A stretch of DNA of 64,000 bases, from NCBI RefSeq assembly GCF_003054445.1, contig NC_042506.1, forward strand, positions 1,061,501 through 1,125,500. Direction: 5' to 3'. A program made the position numbers and the translations under genes. Below are positions 58,009 through 64,000 of this stretch, piece after piece. Numbering within the stretch: the first letter of the stretch is position 1; every line of letters starts with the position of its first letter. A model generated the notes under the pieces. That model had not been told where the DNA came from and made no database searches. It saw only the letters and a program-made list of their open reading frames with translations. This DNA comes from Pichia kudriavzevii. Its lineage: Eukaryota > Ascomycota > Pichiomycetes > Pichiales > Pichiaceae.

Positions 58009-58393
58009 AACCATAGACAAGTGATACATTCTCGGAACACTATATAAAAAATATTTAATCACAAAATCTAGAATATATAAGTAAGAATCTATGCCGCACT
58101 GGTAATTTGGTACATTTGCATTAAACATCTCCGGATCACGGAATCTGGGGAAAAACAAAATACAGGCTTAGTTATACGCGAGGGAAATTGTGAGAAAAAA
58201 AAAGGGGGAGGGGAGACACGTTGTATCTCCACATGAATGGTGTGACGAAGTCAGTGTGTTTTTTTTCCTGTCCTTTTATTTTTACCTTTATAATAGAAGT
58301 TGGATTGATTAATTAATTTGTCTATTTTGCTCTTACAACAAAACAATACGGTTTGTAAATTTCTAATTTTTCCTTTTTTCCAAGCAAACCACA
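58009..58393. other. Intergenic, glutaredoxin promoter
   Basis: Two AGGGG units, the Msn2/4 stress-element core, lie at 58203-58213, which suits an oxidative-stress gene. Otherwise AT-rich with poly-A and poly-T runs; no gene seen. Confidence 0.5.
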
Positions 58394-59398
58394 ATGGGTA
58401 TTACACTATCTCAGAAAAAAAGGAAGTTTATTATTGCTGCAACACTAGTGGTAGTTACGTTGTTGACGTTGCTCTCGACCACGCAAACACAGAAACCAAA
58501 CTCAAGTGCGGTTCTTAGTGAGGAGACACTGAGCGCTTTGGATTTGGATATTAACCGTGTTAGTGGCAAGGACACCACTGGGTCTGCAATACAAGTTCAG
58601 ATTCCAGGAGAGAAACCCAAACACTCCAAACAGGAAGAGATTGACTCCAATGTCGAAACTAAGAAACTTACCAATGGTAACCAGTTAGTCAAGGGTAAGG
58701 AGGGCGAGATTGACGAATCCAAAGTCCGTGAATCGGAGACGAAAAACGGATCAAAGAAAATCCCATTAGTTGCAGGCGATCCTACTGCGAAGAAGGCACA
58801 TGATAAGTCAACTTCTGACGACGATCTGGTTTCGTCGATAAAGGATAAGGATTCACCATTAAGTGGTGGAATCAAGGCTGACAAAGTCTTAGGATCTGCT
58901 GGACAGAAGGAAATCCACGATTCGAAAATAGGTAACAAAAAAGTAGGTGGTGGTGCCAACAATAATTTGGCAATGAAGGCGCAGGAGGACGCCGAACTGA
59001 ATGGGGTATCACACAATGTGGGATCTTCATTTAATCCACATTCTGAATTCAGCAACATTTTATCTAAAAGCCCCGTTGTTATATTCTCCAAATCATACTG
59101 TCCATATTCCAAGAAATTGAAACAATTACTCAAGGAGGAGTACCACATTTCTCCAGAACCAGTTATTGTTGAGTTGGACAAACACGAAAACGGTAAAGAA
59201 CTACAAGAGCATGTCGGCAAACAAACAGGCAGATTCACTGTTCCTAACTTTATCATCGATGGAGAAAGTCATGGTGGTGCCGACGATATTCTTGCCCTAC
59301 ATGAGAATGACGAACTGATTGATTTGTTCCATTCTTGGGCAGGAGGTGCTGCAAAGATCAAGAAAATTGGATCCACAACTGAAAAGAATGAAATTTAA
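58394..59398 (+). CDS. Membrane-anchored glutaredoxin, Grx6/Grx7 type
   Basis: The protein is 334 residues. A short basic N-terminus and a signal anchor (FIIAATLVVVTLLTLLS, about residues 13-29) place the rest in the secretory lumen. A hydrophilic, Lys/Asp/Ser-rich stem of some 185 residues follows. The glutaredoxin domain (about 215-334) has VVIFSKSYCPYSKKLKQLL with CPYS at about 236-239, VIVELDKHENGKELQ, RFTVPNFIIDGESHGGADD and DELIDLFHSW. Grx6 (CSYS) and Grx7 (CPYS) are monothiol glutaredoxins of the ER and cis-Golgi; the CPYS makes this Grx7-like. The stem is much longer than in S. cerevisiae (proteins of 203-231 residues). Confidence 0.9.
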   Translation: MGITLSQKKRKFIIAATLVVVTLLTLLSTTQTQKPNSSAVLSEETLSALDLDINRVSGKDTTGSAIQVQIPGEKPKHSKQEEIDSNVETKKLTNGNQLVKGKEGEIDESKVRESETKNGSKKIPLVAGDPTAKKAHDKSTSDDDLVSSIKDKDSPLSGGIKADKVLGSAGQKEIHDSKIGNKKVGGGANNNLAMKAQEDAELNGVSHNVGSSFNPHSEFSNILSKSPVVIFSKSYCPYSKKLKQLLKEEYHISPEPVIVELDKHENGKELQEHVGKQTGRFTVPNFIIDGESHGGADDILALHENDELIDLFHSWAGGAAKIKKIGSTTEKNEI

Positions 59399-59646
59399 GG
59401 TTCAGTTAGTTTAATGTTATTTTCAAGAAAAAGGAATAAAAAAAATCGGAGAATAATAATAACAATAGCAAATACAAAACCTTTTAATTTATACGCCTGG
59501 GTGGCATTTATACCCTCTGTGTTTGTAGCTTTTATCTTATACTAATAAACGGGTTATCTGTTGCACGCAAGAAAAAAAAGAAAATGGTAAACTTTTTTTT
59601 TCATTGTCTAAGTTGACATCTGTGTTTATTCATCGATTTGGCAATA

Positions 59647-60240
59647 ATGGCTGTCAAGATTAGGAAACCACAGTACAAAGAAAGAGGCATTACTTGGGAA
59701 GATCAATCAGTTGTCCAACTTGCCAGCGAGTTGGATTTGGAGAAGCATTCCTTTGGTGGGTACTTCAGAGAAACCGACAGATCCAAAGACAAGGTGGTCA
59801 AGAAGCAACTGCAAATAGAGAGTGGTGACTACAAAGATGTAGAGCGTTCTGAATCATCAGTCATCCATTTCTTGATGACATGTGATTCCCCAGTGAACAG
59901 GTTCCATGTTAATGTTACAAGTAAATGTATCTACGTATTACAGCGTGGATCGGGGGTATATGTGTGTATCCATCCCGACGGGAGGCTCGAGACATTCAGG
60001 GTTGGGTTCGATGTGGCAAATGGGGAGAGAACACAGTGGGTTGTTGAACCTGGGGTTTATAAGGCAGGTTATCTCGTCAATAGTGCGGATGCTGCAAATG
60101 AAACCGCCACAGACCTACTATGGATTACAGAAATAGTTGTTCCAGGTTTCGATTTGGATGACATGAAATTCCTAGACAAGAAACTCCTTGTGGAGAAGGT
60201 CGGGAGTGAACAAGCTGCAAAGCTGGAGTTCCTTTTGTAG
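59647..60240 (+). CDS. Cupin of the YML079W / DUF985 family
   Basis: The protein is 197 residues from the ATG giving MAVKIRKPQY (201 in YML079W). The match to YML079W is end to end: LDLEKHSFGGYFRETDRS, SVIHFLMTCDSPVNRFHVNV, VLQRGSGVYVCIHPDGRLE, FRVGFDVANGERTQWVVEPG and VVPGFDLDDMKFLDK. It is a single cupin barrel, resembling plant seed storage proteins and sugar epimerases in structure. The biochemical role of this family in yeast is unknown. Confidence 0.92.
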   Translation: MAVKIRKPQYKERGITWEDQSVVQLASELDLEKHSFGGYFRETDRSKDKVVKKQLQIESGDYKDVERSESSVIHFLMTCDSPVNRFHVNVTSKCIYVLQRGSGVYVCIHPDGRLETFRVGFDVANGERTQWVVEPGVYKAGYLVNSADAANETATDLLWITEIVVPGFDLDDMKFLDKKLLVEKVGSEQAAKLEFLL

Positions 60241-60671
60241 GCCTTGGTGTAAACTAACTTCGGTGTACTTTTTATAACTTCAACTTAGCATTTTGAAATC
60301 AACGCTTACACAATCTTACAGAAAGGGAAGAGTGTTCACTAGTCCTTTTGATCACGTGCGCCCATAAAGGGTTTAAGCATAAAAAGCACCCTCGCACCGC
60401 GCGCAATATTTTTGCGCTTTTTTTTTCTTTTGACCAGATTTTCTCGCCCCCTGCGTCCTCAGAATTTGTCTCCCGTCCACCCCGGTGGAGGTCCTTCCTT
60501 CCCCAGAGGGGGGCTCTCCGGGGAATGGGGATCTCACACTCTGTGGTGAGGGTTGGTGATGGTATTGATTTTTTTTCGTATGAAGATGAAGATGAAAAGT
60601 ACAGAAAACGTTGAGCTTGTATTGGTGTTTGAATTGAATCTTTGGATACAAGATCGAAACTCAGAGTAAAC
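60241..60671. promoter_or_regulatory. RPS11 promoter with GC-rich dyads
   Basis: The region shifts from AT-rich to unusually GC-rich before RPS11. Three inverted repeats follow each other: CCACC-CC-GGTGG (60477-60488), CCCCAGAG...CTCTCCGGGG (60501-60523) and CTCAC...GTGAG (60533-60550). CACGTG is at about 60353-60358 and CGCGCGC-like sequence at 60398-60404, with poly-T beyond. These may be factor sites or leader structure. No coding gene is supported. Confidence 0.5.
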
Positions 60672-61558
60672 ATGACCACTGAATTAACCGTCCAATCTGA
60701 AAAGGCTTTCCAAAAGGTATGAATATTACAAGAAAAGCACTTGATGCTTTAACTTCAATAATTAAAATGTGAATGTTTCAATTTTCAGTTTATGTATTAC
60801 TAATGTTGAAGATCATATGTAACACTTGAAAATGTCCTGAAAGATCTGGTGAATGAAATGGTGCACGCCATGTATAAGGGAACTTGAACTGCGAAGAATC
60901 ACTAAAAACATATTATAGAGCATGTACGAAAAAACCAGCAGAAATATTCAACAAAGAACTTTGTATTGTTATGGCCAATTAAGAATTAAGAGAAATGATG
61001 CAATTCGGCAAACAAGTGATCAGCATGTGTTTTTCTCTACATTAAAGACAATATAATAGACGTACACATAACTGGATGTATTCACAATGATAGACCTGAA
61101 GCATAATACTAACATTTTCCTATAACATGTTATAGCAACCACACATCTTCACCAACCCAAAGGCTAAGGCTACCAGAAGAACCAAGAGATGGTACAAGGA
61201 TGTTGGTTTAGGTTTCAAGACCCCAAAGTCTGCTATTGAAGGTACCTACATTGACAAGAAGTGTCCATTTGTCGGTACTGTCTCTATCAGAGGTAAGATT
61301 TTGTCTGGTACTGTTGTTTCTACCAAGATGCACAGAACCATCATTATCAGAAGAGAATACTTGCACTACATTCCAAAGTACAACAGATACGAAAAGAGAC
61401 ACAAGAACTTAGCTGCTCACGTTTCTCCAGCTTTCAGAGTCCAAGAAGGTGATGTTGTCACTGTCGGTCAATGTAGACCACTTTCTAAGACTGTTAGATT
61501 CAACGTCTTAAAGGTTGTCACTTCTGCTTCCGGTTCCAAGGGTTTCGAAAAATTCTAA
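60672..61558 (+). CDS. RPS11: Ribosomal protein S11 (uS17), two exons
   Basis: Exon 1 is 60672-60716 and exon 2 is 61136-61558, giving 155 residues (156 in S. cerevisiae). Splicing joins [15 protein letters not shown] to [20 protein letters not shown], at the same place as in the family. The body is near-identical: [68 protein letters not shown] and [20 protein letters not shown]. It is a small-subunit protein. S. cerevisiae RPS11B neighbours REB1, as here. Confidence 0.98.
60717..61135 (+). other. Intron of RPS11
   Basis: This 419-base intron has the donor GTATGA, branch point TACTAAC at 61107-61113 and acceptor TATAG. Long introns are typical of yeast ribosomal-protein genes. No snoRNA was convincing inside it. 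Confidence 0.95.
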
Positions 61559-61640
61559 ATTAATTTGTAGTACTGTTTAAAGATACGCATATAAATTAAT
61601 AAATAAAACTTTCTCTACTTGTTTAGCTATCGATTGTTAA

Positions 61641-61784
61641 ATGTATAATAGAAATTTGCCCCCTTTACCTGGAGAAGGTTACAATAAGACTGCTTCAATC
61701 TTAAATTCGAATACTGCTGTCTCAAGTTCCCTATCTACCCCATGTTTGAACCCTTGGACTGTACAAGCGAAACCCAAAGGTTAG
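61641..61784 (+). CDS. Short open frame between RPS11 and REB1, doubtful
   Basis: A 47-residue frame starts 82 bases after the RPS11 stop and has a balanced composition: MYNRNLPPLPGEGYNKTASI, then LSTPCLNPWTVQAKPKG. A GTTAGT at its stop could be a splice donor, but no TACTAAC follows. No family is recognised. It could be an upstream frame of the REB1 transcript, a small gene or chance. Confidence 0.2.
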   Translation: MYNRNLPPLPGEGYNKTASILNSNTAVSSSLSTPCLNPWTVQAKPKG

Positions 61785-61924
61785 TAAAGAAACCAAGAAG
61801 TCCAATAATCAAGGTACTTTAAAAATAAAAAAATATCAAGGTAAAATAAATTCAAAATAAAATAAAAATTCAAACAGGAAGTAATTTTCCCTAGTATGTA
61901 AATAAATCAAATTGAAGAAAACTT

Positions 61925-61932
61925 TTACCCGG
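61925..61932 (+). promoter_or_regulatory. Reb1 site in the REB1 promoter
   Basis: TTACCCGG is a consensus Reb1 site. It lies about 80 bases upstream of the REB1 start. REB1 is known to control its own transcription in S. cerevisiae through sites in its promoter. Confidence 0.7.
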
Positions 61933-62010
61933 TTTAGAAGTTGATATTCTGGTTTGCTAATGTCTTGAAATTTTCAACAATACATACAAGACACGGACTT
62001 TTACCTTAAC

Positions 62011-64000
62011 ATGTCCGAGATGAATGATTCAAAGGATGAACTCTCCGTCCATCTCGATGTACATAGTAATGAGGGCGATGTTGTAGACGTGGTGAAATAT
62101 GCTACAGATGTGCTCAATAATGGCTTACTCAATGGTCAGGAAGAAGAGGAAGAAGAAGCCGATGATGGTGAAGATAGTAATGGTAACCATCACGGCAATA
62201 TTCCTAGACACTGTTTAAAAGGGCCAAGCTCGCATGATCTAGGGGAACATAGAGATGAAACTGATGTTAAGGATGATGATGCTGTTGCTGTGGATATCGA
62301 TAGATTTCGAATGGAAATGGAAAGTATGGGTGAAATAAATATCAATGGATTGAGCGGTGACCAGCCAGTCTTCCCCACTATTGAAGCCATGAGAACAGTT
62401 CAACAACAGAGAAAGAAGAGACAATTCTCAAGCATTATTGATGAGGACATCAAAGAATTCCAACGATGGACGTCAAGGTTTTTAGTAGATGCTTTGGATG
62501 ATTCCACTACCGATGTAGCAATTGAAGATAGTGATGAATATGGATTTCCACAGACTACAGCAGAACATTTCACTGATCCTGTTGATGACAGTGGTTTCAA
62601 AAGAAAAAAAATAGTGAAAAATGAAACACCCGATACTCATGCCACCGATCGTAAGGGTAGCGATAGTAATCTGCATGAACAAAATGACGTTATTGTCGAC
62701 GTTGGCCAGCAAAATGGTATTGATTTGTCTAAGAAGAAAGTTAACATCATCAAATTTGAGGGCTTAGATATTGATAAGGAGGAGCATCTACACACTACCA
62801 AGAATGAAGAAAATGTTGATCCCGAACTCTCCAAATTTGATTCCAATACCTTTAGTGATGATCTTATCAATGTCAGTTTAGAATATTTACAAAGAAGAAT
62901 TGAAAGTGGTCATGTTGGTGAAAAGATAGCCGATGGTGCTGACAACGATGTTGGAAATCGTACTGTTGATGGTGACAACAATGAAGACGCAGATGATGAT
63001 GAAAATTTGGCAGTTGAAGAGGTCAACCGTGTTGTTAACCAAGCTGTTGCCGCAGTTCGTGCAGACGCAGCAAGAAATGAGGGGGTTGAGCATATTGAAG
63101 ACATTAAAGAACTAGATGGAGACGGGGACGAAGAACACGGTGCTGATACGGATGTTATTGCAGCAGCAATTGTTGCTGCGGAGAATGCAGTTCGGAAAAG
63201 GCTAAAAATCGATAGTATGGGAACGCTGGACCAAATAAAAGATATATCAATTCCAATAACGAACGAGCCAACCCTGACAACTGACCAGAGCTCAAGTAAG
63301 GTTTTGAATTTTCAGAAAGTTAAAGTTGGTGCTGATGGTGGAGGGCTTGAGACGTCTACTAAGCCTAAAAAAGCGAATAAGAAGAATGCAACAACTAAAC
63401 AGACTGTTTCCAAGGCAAAGAAAAACAAAGAGAAAAGAGACGAATTTGAATTGCTAATTAAGGGCAAGCTAGATGAGGCTATTAAAAAGGCAAGGGAGAA
63501 AATTGCGGATTTGAGTATAAACAGTCGATCTTTCACGAAGGAAGAAATGGATGCCATTGACATATTTATCAAAGAGTATCAAAAAGTACATGTAATGACG
63601 CATGAAGCATTTCTCAAGAGGATCTGGGGAAATGAAAGGAAAAAGGATAAATTCTGGGAAGTGGTCCAGCACGTCCTACCGAATCGTACACGCTCGTCAC
63701 TATACAAGCATATCAGAAGAACGTATCACATATTTGAGAAAAGAGGTGTGTGGACACCTGAAGAAGATAAGAAGCTAAAGGAATTAACCGAGACATGTGA
63801 TGGGAAATGGAAAGAAATTGGGGAAATTATGAAACGAATGCCCGAAGATTGTCGGGACCGATGGAGGAACTATGTCAAATGTGGAGAGTCTCGGAATGTC
63901 AACAAATGGACCAAGGAGGAAGAAGATAGGTTAAAGGAAATAATAACGCAGGTATTAGACCATGCCAGGAAAGACATTGACGGTAAAGAACAACCGATAC
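62011..64000 (+). CDS. REB1: General regulatory factor Reb1 (Myb-type), 5' part
   Basis: The frame is open from MSEMNDSKDELSVHLD to the right edge of the window, 663 codons, and continues beyond. The N-terminal 500 residues are acidic and Asn/Asp-rich, as in other Reb1 proteins. The conserved DNA-binding part starts at about residue 515: IDIFIKEYQKVHVMTHEAFL, KRIWGNERKKDKFWEVVQHV, LPNRTRSSLYKHIRRTYHIF, KRGVWTPEEDKKLKELTE, RMPEDCRDRWRNYVKCG and VNKWTKEEEDRLKEII. The MPEDCRDRWRNYVKCG block is identical to S. cerevisiae. Reb1 clears nucleosomes at promoters and ends RNA polymerase I and II transcription. The last Myb repeat lies outside the window. Confidence 0.95.
   Translation, partial: MSEMNDSKDELSVHLDVHSNEGDVVDVVKYATDVLNNGLLNGQEEEEEEADDGEDSNGNHHGNIPRHCLKGPSSHDLGEHRDETDVKDDDAVAVDIDRFRMEMESMGEININGLSGDQPVFPTIEAMRTVQQQRKKRQFSSIIDEDIKEFQRWTSRFLVDALDDSTTDVAIEDSDEYGFPQTTAEHFTDPVDDSGFKRKKIVKNETPDTHATDRKGSDSNLHEQNDVIVDVGQQNGIDLSKKKVNIIKFEGLDIDKEEHLHTTKNEENVDPELSKFDSNTFSDDLINVSLEYLQRRIESGHVGEKIADGADNDVGNRTVDGDNNEDADDDENLAVEEVNRVVNQAVAAVRADAARNEGVEHIEDIKELDGDGDEEHGADTDVIAAAIVAAENAVRKRLKIDSMGTLDQIKDISIPITNEPTLTTDQSSSKVLNFQKVKVGADGGGLETSTKPKKANKKNATTKQTVSKAKKNKEKRDEFELLIKGKLDEAIKKAREKIADLSINSRSFTKEEMDAIDIFIKEYQKVHVMTHEAFLKRIWGNERKKDKFWEVVQHVLPNRTRSSLYKHIRRTYHIFEKRGVWTPEEDKKLKELTETCDGKWKEIGEIMKRMPEDCRDRWRNYVKCGESRNVNKWTKEEEDRLKEIITQVLDHARKDIDGKEQPI

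Noticed and set aside
58597-59256. 219-codon open frame on the minus strand
   Set aside because: It is antisense to the low-complexity stem and domain of the glutaredoxin gene and shows no protein family.
60717-61135. Box C/D snoRNA inside the RPS11 intron
   Set aside because: TGATGC and CTGA-like boxes occur but none is a full RTGATGA/CTGA pair with a closing stem.
1-64000. tRNA genes, CRISPR arrays, transposons, retroelements
   Set aside because: Intergenic regions were scanned by eye for B-box sequences, regular spaced repeats, long terminal repeats and transposase or polymerase motifs; none was found. A covariance-model and repeat search would settle it.

Overview
The window is nuclear DNA from a budding yeast (Saccharomycotina). 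It is densely packed with about 34 protein genes on both strands, mostly single-exon, plus one spliceosomal RNA gene. Four genes carry introns with GTATGT-type donors and an exact TACTAAC branch point. In SAC6 exon 1 a CTG codon falls on a leucine conserved in the family, so the CTG-Ser clade is unlikely. With a GT91 beta-mannosyltransferase also present, Pichiaceae (Pichia / Issatchenkia type) is my best guess, but this is inferred from memory of gene families, not from a search.

Layout. 1-6.3 kb: 5' end of ILV3, a beta-mannosyltransferase, an unknown membrane protein, a CSM1-like monopolin subunit, a LYAR zinc-finger protein and COX16. 6.5-13.8 kb: NAN1/UTP17, RPB10, a KPWE protein resembling PEX39, a SUN-domain protein (MPS3-like) and NPT1. 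14.1-20.3 kb: YCK-type casein kinase, a Zn2Cys6 regulator, carbonic anhydrase NCE103 and a PHO86-like ER protein. 20.65-20.75 kb: U6 snRNA on the minus strand, followed by about 2 kb with no recognisable gene. 23.3-26.9 kb: a biotin block, with BIO4 and BIO3 divergent and next to them a PhyH-type Fe(II)/2-oxoglutarate dioxygenase that I propose is BIO1. 27.6-38.6 kb: HST3/4 sirtuin, GPN3, TRK potassium transporter, a TLC-domain protein, dihydroxyacetone kinase and a PROPPIN. 38.9-47.3 kb: NOT3, SSF1, RRP3, PRP28 and CWC2. 47.5-64 kb: MTC5, an unknown protein, SAC6, ERG27, a FUS3/KSS1-type MAP kinase, a GRX6/7-type glutaredoxin, a cupin, RPS11 and the 5' two thirds of REB1.

How things fit together. 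Four neighbour pairs known from the S. cerevisiae map recur here (RPB10/NPT1, SSF1/RRP3, MTC5/SAC6, RPS11/REB1), which supports the calls and suggests old synteny. Several promoters hold sites that match their genes: Leu3 and Gcn4 sites at ILV3, RRPE/PAC at NAN1-RPB10 and SSF1-RRP3, a CRE-like dyad at NCE103, pheromone-response elements at the MAP kinase, a Reb1 site at REB1, and repeated TGATTCA half-sites in both promoters of the biotin block. The most interesting item is the biotin block, because its third gene may supply the oxygen-dependent early step of yeast biotin synthesis. I saw no tRNA, CRISPR array, transposon or retroelement.
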